This document shows positions 9,741-20,268 of a DNA stretch of 64,000 bases, one piece after another. Positions within the stretch are counted from its first letter, which is position 1; every line of letters starts with the position of its first letter. Below the pieces are notes generated by a model, which did no database searches, had not been told where the DNA came from, and saw nothing but the letters and a program-made list of their open reading frames with translations. The stretch is from Epithemia pelagica (lineage: Eukaryota; Bacillariophyta; Bacillariophyceae; Surirellales; Surirellaceae): the NCBI GenBank assembly GCA_946965045.2, contig OX337241.1:2723744-2787743 (forward strand), in the 5' to 3' direction. A program made the position numbers and the translations under genes.

Positions 9741-10126
9741 TTGTGCTTGTTGGATGCATTCGACGAATGAATCACCCAAGGCTTGGACATTGACTTGAGA
9801 TGAATTTCGGCAAAGCCTGCCAAGGTTTGGTTGCTGTTCTTGGTTTGCCGATTCAACAAATCATAGCGGGATTGTTTCCATCCAGCCGACGAGGCTCCTG
9901 TAGGACTGTAGCCCGTTTGGGTATCCAGTCGCTGGATATGGAATGCCCACGCTTTGGTACACTTTTGTTCCCGTTGGTGATGCGCCGTGTCTTGCGAAAT
10001 GGCGGTAAAGAAGACACCATTCACGGGCCAATGTATAGGGTGGTGCGGATCTGGAATCGGAGGATCGACTTGATAGAGGAGGCCAACACTGGGTACCTGA
10101 CACAAACCACAATGCTGCTACTCTGA
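9498..10126 (-). pseudogene. Relic of a GT7-type galactosyltransferase C-terminus with an Asp tract
   Basis: Two overlapping minus-strand frames match the C-terminal end of the larger relic at 13206-14378. One gives VNGVFFTAISQDTAHHQREQ, WAFHIQRLDTQTGYSPT and NQTLAGFAEIH; after a frame change the other gives GDSFVECIQQAQ followed by about 26 Asp and an EEEQEQQQQDNHYHNST tail. The catalytic centre (DVD, GWGGEDDD) is missing. It is a truncated, frame-shifted copy; the Asp run is encoded by a GAT microsatellite. Confidence 0.6.
9661..9740. repeat. (ATC)n microsatellite
   Basis: About 80 bp of uninterrupted TCA/ATC triplets, roughly 27 units. On the minus strand it reads as GAT and encodes poly-Asp in the galactosyltransferase relic. 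Confidence 0.97.
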
Positions 10127-10408
10127 GGAACGTCCGCGATTCCGACGGCCCTCTTACGCTGGAGACACACCATACTTGACAGAAGTCGACTTTGAGCAAT
10201 TCTACGGGCGTTTCCAATGATTGTAGACGTATCACCAGGTTCTATTCATTCAGTGTTTTCATTGTGAATGATCAATTCCACAAGAGTTTCAGACGGCTCT
10301 GAGCTTCCGTGTCAACCGAGTGGGCCAATCGAGCTGCCGCTTGCACTCAAACGTGAGATAAATCGTCGTCGGGGATCCAACCGTTACTGCGAGCATAGCG
10401 GTGGGAGG

Positions 10409-10747
10409 CTACGGAATAATGGGCCACAAGTCTTCGATATGGGGTCCTGCCACTTGTAAGGAGCAAAGGCGAGCGCCATTGATATCACCAAATGTCTTGG
10501 TGGTGGCGATTACTGCTTCTGACAGCTTTGCTGGGTTGAGGACCTTTACAACCATAATAGAGTCTTGATCATTTTGTACAAATGCTAGTTCTCGACCATC
10601 GCATGCTCGTTCAATATCCTGTTGCAGTCGTAGTACATTTCTTTCATTGTACATGTCGTCGACACGAATATCGAAGAGGGCCAAGTTTGCGGCTGCATGG
10701 GGAGAGTTGACCACACTGGCCTGGTTTGGATCTACAGCTCTGAGCAC
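10409..10747 (-). pseudogene. Fragment resembling the C-terminal part of an HNH-type nuclease
   Basis: A 112-codon frame with protein-like composition: HAAANLALFDIRVDD, NERNVLRLQQDIERA, SIMVVKVLNPA and TFGDINGARLCSL. The order (FD-I pattern, then VLRL-D-ER, then GD-x-x-GA-x-L) resembles the tail of HNH endonuclease-like proteins seen in algal genomes. No HNH centre is present in the window. It sits between a galactosyltransferase relic and a dispersed repeat, so it is probably a leftover piece. Family call is tentative. Confidence 0.3.
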
Positions 10748-10953
10748 TTAGAGAATATCTCGCCACCAAGACCATTGTATGTCATGGAGGCATTTCTCAC
10801 ACTTTCTGCGTCATCTCTGGAGTCGTGTGTCACACGGATCGCCAGGTACGGATCTGATTTGAGACGGCAGGAACCTCTGTGACATTCCAGAAAGTGCTTG
10901 TTCGTGATTTGCCATTTCCGCCAAGGCTTGTTCGGTCCGAACCAATGCTTGTT

Positions 10954-11291
10954 GGGTTGTCTTGTCGTCGTCGTCCACTCCCACCAAACATGAGTGGAAC
11001 GAGAACAAAACCACAAGCACTGGACGAACTTGGTGCGTCGTCACCTGGCAAGCGGCCATTTCGTCCGAATTCCACGGCCACAACCGACCGTTCCACTGTG
11101 TCTCTCTCAAAGACAACAAGACATGAGAGATGGCCCGATGTTGTCGTTTGTGTGTGAATGTAAGTTAGATTTTCGGACGGTCCGTTGAACGTTTGTTGGC
11201 GCTCTTGAGATTGCCCCAATCGCGCGCTTTCTTGTGCTTCCTTTTGTGACTGCGAGCACGAGAGATCGCAGCTGGTCGCGGGAAAACAGTT
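10954..11291. repeat. Dispersed repeat, copy 1 (5' flank of galactosyltransferase relic)
   Basis: Colinear with 14721-15123. Shared blocks include GGGTTGTCTTGTCGTCGTCG at the left, CGACCGTTCCACTGT in the middle and GAGATCGCAGCTGGTCGCGG at the right end. Both copies lie upstream (minus sense) of a galactosyltransferase relic, so they may be its old promoter region. Confidence 0.65.
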
Positions 11292-11851
11292 AGAGTGGAT
11301 AGGTAGACTCCGAGTCAAACGGGTGCAACCGCCAATCCAGGCAATTCCCAAACGAATACTCCGTGGAACTACCAGACGATCTTATGTGGAATCAATCAAA
11401 ACAATATTATAAATTATAATAATTTACAACGCTGAGGATAGTAGAGCTGGCGTGACCCTTTGCTCGGAGCACGCGCACAACATGACACCAAAATCTGAGT
11501 CCCTTCCCGATCACCACACGACTGGCAACCATGCAGGAACGAGACCCTTTCTGGAAGGTTAGACAAGCACATTTGACAATCTTCTCGCCCAATTATTCGA
11601 TGGACGTTCCTTCTGCTCCAACGGTGTGTTTGTGGTTGTTGTTGTAAATTGCTTTGGATCGCTCCTGCTCCGTTCCTTCCCACGAACCACTCCCTCTGGG
11701 TTACTGCAAGAATCAATTCCCAAACGATATTGCATGGTGCTTGGTTACTGGTTGTTGTGTTGGTTCCATTCCAACTGGATCGGTATCTATCTCGGTCTCT
11801 TTCTTACTCACAGTTTTGAATCCTTCCTCCAGAACACAAACAACCGACAGT
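11292..11851. other. Spacer, no gene recognised
   Basis: Short frames only, none with recognisable protein character. It would contain the promoter of the small gene starting at 11852. Confidence 0.3.
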
Positions 11852-12448
11852 ATGAAGTCTCAACGTTACACTCCATCCTCCATTGCCCGCCGACGAACCA
11901 CAGAAACTAATATCACCACCACCATGCCTCCACAATGGGAGCCCTCTTCTTGTTGTTCCAACAGCAATAACAGCAACGTCCCGAGTTGGTACTACTACAA
12001 GACGACGGTACAACGACAAGACAGTCAAGACAGTACCACGACCACGACCAGTAGCGATACGACAACGACTGGTGGTAGCAGCGACGACCACCACACCCAA
12101 ACGAGCGACGCTCCTACACCCACGGACCATTCTTGGATGAAGCAGAACGACTACAACACTGGAACGACATACCACCGCCAACAACAACAACAAGCCATTG
12201 TGGCGTCATCGTCGTCATCATCCTGGCGAAATGACGCTGTTTCGGCAGCCACCAAATTGCGTCGCTTGAAACGACGACTCTTTTTGCAAGCCGTGGCAGC
12301 GGCTCCTCCTCCAACTAGGACTGCGATACGATCCACTACGAGGATTCCCTGGACGGTCCAGACCACTACAACCTCTTCGTTTCCCACGGACGAGAATCAT
12401 ACTCATGACCAGGCATTTCGGGATCATCCTCATCCCGTCCATCACTGA
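11852..12448 (+). CDS. Hypothetical Thr/Ser/Gln-rich protein
   Basis: Start MKSQRYTPSSIARRR at 11852 (context ACAGTATG); the frame is open further upstream to 11654. It encodes 198 residues rich in Thr, Ser and Gln with simple runs (TTTTTSSDTTTT, QQQQQ, SSSSSS) and one ordered-looking basic helix, KLRRLKRRLFLQAVAAA, near residue 140. No signal peptide or known domain. Low-complexity triplet DNA can give long frames by chance, so the gene is uncertain. Confidence 0.35.
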   Translation: MKSQRYTPSSIARRRTTETNITTTMPPQWEPSSCCSNSNNSNVPSWYYYKTTVQRQDSQDSTTTTTSSDTTTTGGSSDDHHTQTSDAPTPTDHSWMKQNDYNTGTTYHRQQQQQAIVASSSSSSWRNDAVSAATKLRRLKRRLFLQAVAAAPPPTRTAIRSTTRIPWTVQTTTTSSFPTDENHTHDQAFRDHPHPVHH

Positions 12449-13205
12449 ACCTTGTCGTTGTCGTCGCCCCATGTCCGCGTGAGCAGTGAGAAAGAAGAAA
12501 AATTCGAACAAGAAGAGTGAAACTGTCGGTTGCAACAACAAACGAACGAGAAACACCCGTTGATTCCGACCCTTGTGTGCGTGTGTGTGCGTCTGTGTTT
12601 GTTTTCTGTGTGTGAATGTCGATGTGTGGGTCGAGTGACCCTGCTCCAGGAGGCTTTGTCTTGTTTCTCGGTTGGACATCATTTGGCACGATGATGGTGG
12701 GGACTACGGGTCATGTCATGGCATGTGGTTGTTGGTTGGGTATTGCTGGGGTGAGGATATCCTCCACCCGCACCCGATTGTGTTTGTGATTTAGAGTTAG
12801 ATTAAGATATATTATAGAGAGAAATACAAGGATAGAAAAATGTGAATGGATACTTGTTTTCGATCTCCTCCAGGGTTGGGGGCTTTTTGTTGGTCGTGTA
12901 GTAATTACCAAGTAGTAGGGACCAACGGGCAGCAATCTCCTCCGACAACCACAACAACAAGGGGACCTCTTGTTGGGCAACACGGTCTGGTGACAAGTGT
13001 GATTCATAGTAACCAAAGTCCGACACATGTGTGTAATATATGCTTGCTTCCTCTAATAGCCCTCTTTGCTTTACGACTAAACATGGATCAACGGGATCCC
13101 TTACCCATGGACGACGTTCCCTTTGGCTGAAACGCCATTCGTTAGGAAGGGCCTGAGCTATTGTTTCGTTTGTGGCTCTGGTTTTGCAGATCCCATGATT
13201 CGCGG
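12449..13205. other. Spacer, no gene recognised
   Basis: GT-rich tract near 12575-12630. A minus-strand frame overlapping the galactosyltransferase relic enters this region but shows no family features. Confidence 0.35.
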
Positions 13206-14378
13206 CTACTTTGTGGAATTGTGGTGATGGTTGTCTTGTTGTTGTTGTTCTTCCTGTTCTTCTTCTTCTTTCTCCTCCTTTTCTTCGATGCATTCGACGA
13301 AGGAACCGCCCAAGGCTTGGACATTGACTTGAATGGCAATGTGATGAATTTCGGCAAAGCCTGCCAAGGTTTGGTTGTGGTTCCAGGTTTGTCGATTCAC
13401 CACATGATAGCGGGATTGTTTCCATCCACCCGCCGAGGCTACGGTAGGACTATAGCCCGTTTGTTTCTCCAGTCGCTTGATATTGGAGGCCTACGCCTTG
13501 TTACACTTGCGTTCCCGTTGGTGATGCGCCGTGTCTTGCGAAATGACGAGAAAGACACCATTCACGGACCACGGACTGTTTGGGTCGATGGGGTGGTGTT
13601 TGCTGCAATCGGCCAACCCCATGTAGGCGACACGTTTGTGCAAATCATCGTCTTCGCCACCCCATCCTTGAAATTGAAAATCCATACCATTGATACTGGC
13701 CCAATATTGAATGTGCATTGTCACGGCACCTCCCATAATGGTGGGATACTGGAGCGCAAAGTTTAGACTTTCTGGTCGGACCGTCAAATGGGTGGGTCTG
13801 GAACACTGGTGATAGGGTACTTGCGCAAAAAATCCCGGAACCAAATCGACGTCGTGTTGAATGACACAAGCAGTGTCGGTCGGCGACGTGATCCAATCCG
13901 GCATTCATCAGCAAGGCTCGGTTAAACAATTGGTTGTCGGCTTGTTCGATAATGTACACAAGGCAAACGAATGATGTTGCATCTTTGGATTGCGGTGATA
14001 ATGGTACTGCAAATAAGGGGACATGTATTCGAGAAAGCTTTCCAAATGATGGGCACGATTGCGGAAGGGCACGACAATGGCATGCCGTTGTGGTTGTGGT
14101 TGTGGTCGTGGTCGTTGTTGTTGTGATGGAGACTTTGGCGTGTGCGTAGAGATTTGGTAGTGCTGTCCTCCTCGTGAATAGTTGTTGTTCTTGTTCTTGT
14201 TCTTGTTCTTGTTCTTCTTCTTGTAGTTGGAGTGGTTGGGTGGTGCCAGAGCATGCAAGACCCAGGAACGTTGTGTTTCTTGAGCCACGTGGCGACAAAT
14301 TTGTGCCAAGGACTGATGGGATCGGTTTCGAAACATGGTCTTTTGTTGGGTAAACTTGCCAAGATATGCTCCAGCCAT
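13206..14378 (-). pseudogene. Beta-1,4-galactosyltransferase-like (GT7) pseudogene
   Basis: In order, the minus strand carries IVVPFRNRAHHLESFLEYM, then in another frame YIIEQADNQLFNRALLMNAG, then back in the first frame CVIQHDVDLVP and FQGWGGEDDDLHKR. These are the hallmark blocks of GT7 galactosyltransferases (DVD metal site; GWGGEDDD acceptor/catalytic loop). Two compensating one-base shifts (near 13975 and 13905) and a TAG at 13491-13493, where the other relic has Trp (KAWAFHIQ), break it. The C-terminal end is an acidic tail (EEKEEKEEEEQEEQQQQ) encoded by GAA triplets, stopping at 13206. Sequencing error could explain one shift but hardly all three lesions. Confidence 0.75.
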
Positions 14379-14761
14379 GGTCGACGGTTCAGGACCCGTT
14401 GCGTCCAGTTGATGATTGGAGACAAGGTAGTACTGCTACTAATAGTACTACTCCTTGCTCTTGTGGATTGGGAAGAATTGAAATTTTGAGAGGAGTCGGC
14501 AACCCAAGAGTGAGTCGTCCGAGAGCGTTGCAAAAGACGGATTGTGGTTTCGATCGAACATCAATCAAGTTGTACCACAACAAGACTGGTCAGTTGAAGT
14601 TCAATGACAATCGAAACGAGTACCATTCGTGAGTTTCTTGTGTTTCGACTCTTGTTGATGTTCTCTGGTTGCCGCTTGGCTTGGTCCCTGTCGGCCGGCG
14701 ACGACATGGTAAGGATGAGAGGGTTGTCTTGTCGTCGTCGTGCACTCCCACCACACAGGAG

Positions 14762-14795
<34 letters not shown>

Positions 14796-15142
14796 ACATG
14801 ACAAAATTGGACAAACACTTGGTGCATCCTCACCTTGCCAGCGCAAGCGACCATTGTGGTCCGAATTTCAACGGCAGCAACCGACCGTTCCACTGTCTCT
14901 CTCCTGCAGACGACAAGAGGCCAGTGTTGTCGTTTGTCGGTATCTGGATTTCATTCTATTACACCTCTGTAGTTTCTCGGGGAGGTCCGTTGAACCCCCA
15001 TGTTGAGAGCTGTTGAGAGATGAGACAGAGGATGCGCCTTCCTTCAAGATCGCGCACTCCCTTTTCTTCCCTGTATGTGACTGCGAAGACGAGAGATCGC
15101 AGCTGGTCGCGGGGAAAACAGTTTGGTCGCATGGATCGTACA
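14379..15142. repeat. 5' region of the GT7 pseudogene with GA microsatellite and dispersed repeat copy 2
   Basis: A pure GA run lies at about 14769-14796, which was inserted in this copy only. 14721-15123 matches 10954-11291 in the same orientation. No gene seen. Confidence 0.6.
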
Positions 15143-15515
15143 ATGTGGTTCTGCCGGCGAGCCTGTTTGGTCTTGGTCCAAGAGCTCTTCCTACTTCGTA
15201 TCTGGAGTACCTAGCTCGCCTCTAGCTAGTGCCTCGAGCTAGCTAGAGTAGAGAGGTCGTCGCTCCGGTCGGATGATGCCCGATCCATGTACTCTCGCTC
15301 TATGAATAAAAGGAGGAGGATTAGCACGGAGAGAGCAACGAGGACTAACTGCATGATGGAGTGACAATCCTCCATAATAATATATGGATCGGGCATCCTC
15401 GACTACCTCTACTATTGTAGATCTACTCTACGAGTAGAGATAGTCGGCATAGCATAGGGACTCGAGCTCCGAACTCCAGGACCAAGACCAAACAGGTTCG
15501 CCGGCAGAGCCACAT
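15143..15515. mobile_element. Foldback (MITE-like) element with 37-bp terminal inverted repeats
   Basis: Left arm 15143-15179 and right arm 15479-15515 are inverted copies with 35 of 37 positions matching (ATGTGG...TTGGTCC). Further inward, GATGCCCGATCCAT near 15275 pairs with ATGGATCGGGCATC near 15384, and GGAGGATT pairs with AATCCTCC, so almost the whole 373 bp could form one hairpin. No coding capacity. Target duplication not resolved. Confidence 0.65.
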
Positions 15516-16072
15516 CGGCCGAGCACCGCAGCAAAGAAGCGCCACCATGGTGGTGGCGGACCAACCAAGAACGACGACCAAGAAGGAGGCGCTTTGGTGA
15601 TTGTCTTGTTGGGACACACACTCACAACAAGTTGCCATGGCAGCGCGTTTCTCTCTTGTGTGTGTGTGTGTGAACGAGTATGTATGTGGTTGTCGTTGTC
15701 GTCATCCCACAAATCCGCCTCGGGTGGTGGTGGTGCTTGGAGAGAACGGACACACACACATGGACTCGTTCCAAACCTAAAACAACACAAGTGTGTGTTC
15801 CAAACCGCGCAACGACGACCCGAATGCGCTTCCTCCCATCCATCCTAATGCCCTCTAGTGTGTGCGAGGAAGAGCCCTGACAAACACACATACACATACA
15901 TCACCACAACCATGAAGAAGAATCCCAACCAATACACACACTCGAGAGAAGACATGACTAGAGCAACCACAACTACGATTCGAAAAAAAAAGAGTGGTTC
16001 ACTTTTTTATCCTGACCAGAACCAAACCAACCAACCGTCGGATTGTTGGATCAACAGCACAAAACCTACACC
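15516..16072. other. Upstream region of the first RXL membrane-protein gene
   Basis: Contains GT/CA-rich tracts (for example 15655-15675) and an A8 run near 15985. It should hold the promoter of the gene at 16073. No clear element identified. Confidence 0.35.
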
Positions 16073-18940
16073 ATGACGACGATGACAACGACTGTGGCGA
16101 CAAGGCCCACCTCCACGGTTGTGCCAACTCGGTCGATGGGGGTTCCCCGACTGTTGCGGCTGCTTCCTGGTGGGATGCTTGTGTGGGTTCTTCTTTTTGT
16201 TGTTGTTGGTGGTGATGCACCACGTGGAATAGCGCAAGCTGTCGCCGCTCGGACGAGTCGAATGTCACCATCACCACAGCAGCAACAGCAACACGAACCA
16301 GAAGATGGTGGTCGAGTCCTCCAGCTACAGTACGGCAAAAAGAAGATGAAGACGAAGAGCTGGAGGGATTCGCCCGTTCCCACCATGGCACCACCCACTA
16401 GCCCCAATACACCGCCATTTACGAATCCTACTCCCACCCAGGCACCCCTGGTCAATCCCGGGACCTGGTACACCAGTATCGTCGTGCCCATGGTTCCTCC
16501 TCCTGCACCACCATCTCCTCATCATCATCCTCCTCCTCATTCGTTCTTCTCCACCTCGGTTCGGCCGCACAGGGATCATCCAAACGACAAGCAGCAGCAA
16601 CCACACGGGAAAAAAGAGTCCGTTCCCACGAATAGTCAAAGGAAGAGTACCAAGGAATCCAAGCAATTTTCTTTGCCCAAACGCTCCTCCTCCTTGCCCA
16701 CAAAAAACAAGAAGCAAGGTCACCCCCAAAAGAGGACCCGCACCCAGAAGCGCCAGGGCGGCAAAAAGGAGCAGCAGCAAAAGCAGCATCCCCCTGGCAA
16801 ACACGACGACCGGACACCGTCATTCCTCCAATCGTCTCCCACGCAGCAGCATCGTACCACCATGGCTCCTACTAGTACTCCCCCGGTGGTGATTCCAGTC
16901 CCCACCACACCGTCTTTTCCTTCGTCTGCTCCTTCTTCTTCTGTTTTGTTGGGGATGGGAGGAAAACAGGCAGCATCATCTTATTCGGGGGGAAAGAAAC
17001 AAGAATCCTCGGGTAAAAAACAAGGCGTCCATCATAACCGTGAGAATGGCAAGAACCTGTCGAGAAAGGGCAAGAAAGGGGACCAGAACCGTAGCAGCGG
17101 TTCCTCGAATCGGATCAAGAGTACCAAACAAGTCAAGAGTGGGGGCAAACAACCAGGTGACAAGGATCATGACGACGACAAGAACCTGTCGAGAAAGGGC
17201 AAGAAAGGTGACCAGAGCCGTAGTAGCGGTTCCCCAAACCACCGGATCAAGAGTACCAAACAAGGCACGAGAGGGGGCCAACAGCAAGGCGACAAGGATA
17301 ACGACGACGACAACCTGTCGAGTCATGGCAAGAAAGGTGACCAGAGCCGTAGCGGTTCCCCGAATCGTATCAAGAGTACCAAAGAGCGACAAAAGAGTGG
17401 CGGGAAACAGCAAGGCGACAAGGATCATGACGACGACAAGAACCTGTCGAGTCATGGCAAGAAAGGTGACCAGAGCCGCAGTAGCGGTTCCCCGAATCGT
17501 ATCAAGAGTACCAAACAAGGCAAGAGAGGGGGCAAACAACAACAAGGTGACAAGGATCATGGCGACAACAACCTGTCGAGTCATGGCAAGAAAGGTGACA
17601 AGCGCAGCAGTAGCGCTTCCCCGAATCCTATCAAGAGTACCAAACAAGGCAAGAGTGGGGGCAAACAACAAGGCGACAAGGATAACGACAGCAACAACAA
17701 ACTGTGGAGAAATGGCAAGAAAGGTGACCAGAGCCGCAGTAGCGGTTCCCCGAATCGTATCAAGAGTACCAAACAAGGCAAGAGCGGGGGCCACCAGCAA
17801 GACGACAAGGATCACGACGACGACAAGAACCTGTCAAGTCATGGCAAGAAAGGTGACAAGAGCAGCAGTAGCGGTTCCCCCAACCGTATCAAGAGTACCA
17901 AACAAGCCAAAAGTGGGGGCCAACAGAAAGGCGACAAGGATCATGACGACGACAAGAACCTGTCAAGTCGTGGCAAGAAAGGTGACAAGAGCAGCAGTAG
18001 CGGTTCCCCCAACCGTATCAAGAGTACCAAACAAGGCAAGAGAGGGAGCAAACAACAACAAGGTGACAAGGATCATGGCGACAACAACCTGTCGAGTCAT
18101 GGCAAGAAAGGTGACCAGAGCCGTAGCATTGCTCCGAAGCATATCAAAAGCACCAAAGAAGCCAAGAGTGGGAAAGGTGGTGTCCCACCACCGCACATTC
18201 CACCAAATCGCCCACCAACAACTTCCACTCCCACGGTTCGCACAGTTCCGCCTTTTTCACTTCCACAGCCAATGGTATCCTCGGCCCCTTCCTCGGCCCC
18301 TTCCTCGTCGCCGTCGTCCTTGTGGCCGGTCGCACCTTCCAGGACTGCGGTCGAACGAACGACCAATCCAACGACAACGACAACGAATTGGCCATCCCGC
18401 AGTCCAACGACTTCTCCTCCGCCCTCCTCCACGACGACGACGACAACCACAACAACAACAACAAGTCCACCTCCGTCCTCGTTCTTCTTCCAGAGTAGTA
18501 TCCAGGCAGCTGCATCCCAGGCCCCAGGGTCCCAGAATGTGGAACCGACAACGCTTCCGACTGCCAATGGCGACCCACAATCGTTGGTTGGTCTGGAGGC
18601 GTTGGATTCCGAACCACCGACCGAACAACAACAACAACAACAAGTCGAGAATGTGCCGGCCGTGACTGCGGCCTCTTCGTTGGATTCGACCGGGGACTGG
18701 AGTGATGGTAAAAGTGTGGCCTGGGTGGTTCTTGGCAGTGCCCTTGTCCTGGGTGTCAGTGTGGCTGCCATTCGTTTCTACTACCAATGGCGTCGTCGTC
18801 GTCGTCGTCGACAGGGTCCACAGGGTCGGAACCACCCGTACTTCTACCACCAGCACGACACGACACGATTCGAACCATTGAGAGCCGCCTGGGTAGAACC
18901 GTTCGAGGACCACGACAATGACGACGACACAGTGTCATGA
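16073..18940 (+). CDS. Type I membrane protein with RXL site and Lys-rich repeats (silica-vesicle candidate A)
   Basis: Start MTTMTTTVATRP at 16073 is preferred for its CACC context, giving 955 residues; MGVPRLL at residue 22 is an alternative that sits directly before the signal core. Residues 28-46 are a hydrophobic signal segment. RVL at 81-83 is followed at once by a Lys-rich start (YGKKKMKTK). Then come Pro/Ser/Lys-rich sequence, nine about 43-residue repeats (17054-18173), a Pro/Thr stalk, one TM helix (SVAWVVLGSALVLGVSVAA), an RRRRRRR cluster and an acidic tail. Diatom silaffins and cingulins have a signal peptide, an RXL cleavage tripeptide and Lys/Ser-rich repeats; silicalemma-associated proteins add a TM and short tail. 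Role in silica deposition is inference. Confidence 0.8.
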   Translation: MTTMTTTVATRPTSTVVPTRSMGVPRLLRLLPGGMLVWVLLFVVVGGDAPRGIAQAVAARTSRMSPSPQQQQQHEPEDGGRVLQLQYGKKKMKTKSWRDSPVPTMAPPTSPNTPPFTNPTPTQAPLVNPGTWYTSIVVPMVPPPAPPSPHHHPPPHSFFSTSVRPHRDHPNDKQQQPHGKKESVPTNSQRKSTKESKQFSLPKRSSSLPTKNKKQGHPQKRTRTQKRQGGKKEQQQKQHPPGKHDDRTPSFLQSSPTQQHRTTMAPTSTPPVVIPVPTTPSFPSSAPSSSVLLGMGGKQAASSYSGGKKQESSGKKQGVHHNRENGKNLSRKGKKGDQNRSSGSSNRIKSTKQVKSGGKQPGDKDHDDDKNLSRKGKKGDQSRSSGSPNHRIKSTKQGTRGGQQQGDKDNDDDNLSSHGKKGDQSRSGSPNRIKSTKERQKSGGKQQGDKDHDDDKNLSSHGKKGDQSRSSGSPNRIKSTKQGKRGGKQQQGDKDHGDNNLSSHGKKGDKRSSSASPNPIKSTKQGKSGGKQQGDKDNDSNNKLWRNGKKGDQSRSSGSPNRIKSTKQGKSGGHQQDDKDHDDDKNLSSHGKKGDKSSSSGSPNRIKSTKQAKSGGQQKGDKDHDDDKNLSSRGKKGDKSSSSGSPNRIKSTKQGKRGSKQQQGDKDHGDNNLSSHGKKGDQSRSIAPKHIKSTKEAKSGKGGVPPPHIPPNRPPTTSTPTVRTVPPFSLPQPMVSSAPSSAPSSSPSSLWPVAPSRTAVERTTNPTTTTTNWPSRSPTTSPPPSSTTTTTTTTTTTSPPPSSFFFQSSIQAAASQAPGSQNVEPTTLPTANGDPQSLVGLEALDSEPPTEQQQQQQVENVPAVTAASSLDSTGDWSDGKSVAWVVLGSALVLGVSVAAIRFYYQWRRRRRRRQGPQGRNHPYFYHQHDTTRFEPLRAAWVEPFEDHDNDDDTVS
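17054..18173 (+). repeat. Tandem coding repeat, nine units of about 126-132 bp
   Basis: Each unit encodes NLSSHGKKGDQSRSSGSPN, RIKSTKQGKSGGKQQGDK and an acidic DHDDDK-type end. Units differ by one-codon gains and losses. The last is partial. Lysines often fall in KK or KxxK pairs and each unit alternates basic and acidic blocks. Confidence 0.92.
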
Positions 18941-20268
18941 TCACCGCCACAACAACAAGACGACACGAGGTAAAGACTGCTCCTGTTTCTGGTTGTTTGT
19001 CGACTCGTGTGTAGAAAACTCAATCTATAACAAATCAAACAGAAACTCCAATTCTTGTGTATTTTGAAGAAGAAGAAGAAAAGCCTCCCATTAGGAACAG
19101 CAACGTCCGTCTGGAACCGGCCGAAAGACAATACACCAAGGCACCAAGGATCCTCCTTGGTTCCGTCCTGTCTGCCAGTGAACCAAACGGAACGGTTTGT
19201 CCAGCCGGTTTCCCAGTCAGTCACTCACTCACTCGTCATTGACAAACCAACAATGACCGAGGACTGTAGTTTCTTCCGAGCGGACTCTTTTCAACGGAAC
19301 AGAAACCAATAGAATTAAGGTGTCATTCGTTCCAAACAAACGACGACAACAAGATGATGATCCATTCCACCAACGGACGTTTGACTTGCCAGGGAGCGTC
19401 GGCAGTGTGGACAGGGCAGTTCTCGTTCCGAGCCAGATGGAACAGGCAATGATTTCCCGAGTCCAGGAACGGTACGACTCTTTGAGAAGTGATTTTGTCC
19501 TCCTTTTCATAGTTCATCACGAATGCCAACACCATTGGAGGAGGAGGAGCGCTTGCGGCTTGCGAATCAAGAACCACGACTCTCTGTGTTGGATGGTACT
19601 ATGGTTTGCTTCAAAATAAGGACGCCAATCACGATTGCACAACAAACGAGAAACCTTTGGAGGACAACTCTAAAGGAGGCGAAGTAGTTGGCCTCCGTCC
19701 AGCCAACGATTCTACCAGCCAATCACAACATATATCCCAATCTGGACGACCTGAACGGAACACGAAAGCAGGAAAAACTAGCCCCAAATCAAGAATCGTT
19801 GACAAGGTCATTTTTCAAAAATTTCGGTACAACGTCTGGCGTTCCAGCTACTTTGGTCTTGGTCCAGCGTGCGGTCCCTAAGTGAGTGTTGGTCGTGATT
19901 CACTAAGTAAGCATAGACAAGACCAATGTTCGTCGGTCCCACTTACAAACGGCGCTTTGGTCCGTTTTGAACGCGGGATCCCGCACGCCCGTCGAGCCTG
20001 TGCTTACTGTCCCACAAAACTATCAACGATTCCAACAAAGCAACAACATGAATGAATGAATGACATGGAGATCCCTACTCTAGAGCCAAATGCCGCGGCT
20101 TTGCCGCAGTCCCGGTCCAATCTTCAAACTCCAAAGCACATACAGAAACTAGGGAACCGACCACCAGCCAGGAGGATGAGAGCGTCCCACAATTTCACGA
20201 GACCCTCCCTTGGCATTCAACGACGTATCGATTACACTACGAATTTATTTCATCTCTCCAGGACGACC
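18941..20268. other. Spacer between candidates A and B
   Basis: About 1.3 kb with no convincing gene. A short inverted repeat, ACCAAGGATCCTCCTTGGT, lies near 19143. The 3' part should carry the promoter of the next gene. Confidence 0.35.

Noticed and set aside
9564-9793. Poly-Ile and poly-His frames across the ATC repeat
   Set aside because: Only the minus frame continues into sequence homologous to the GT7 tail; the others are microsatellite readings.
12802-13425. 207-codon minus-strand frame overlapping the GT7 relic
   Set aside because: Out of frame with the GT7 blocks; the parts that look ordered do not match the other relic in that frame.
17054-18173. Regular repeats that could be mistaken for a CRISPR array
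   Set aside because: They are in-frame coding repeats of about 129 bp without spacers, in a eukaryotic context.
17040-18665. 541-codon plus-strand Arg-rich frame overlapping candidate A
   Set aside because: Shadow frame of the tandem repeat; composition follows the triplet structure and it lacks the signal, RXL and TM features.
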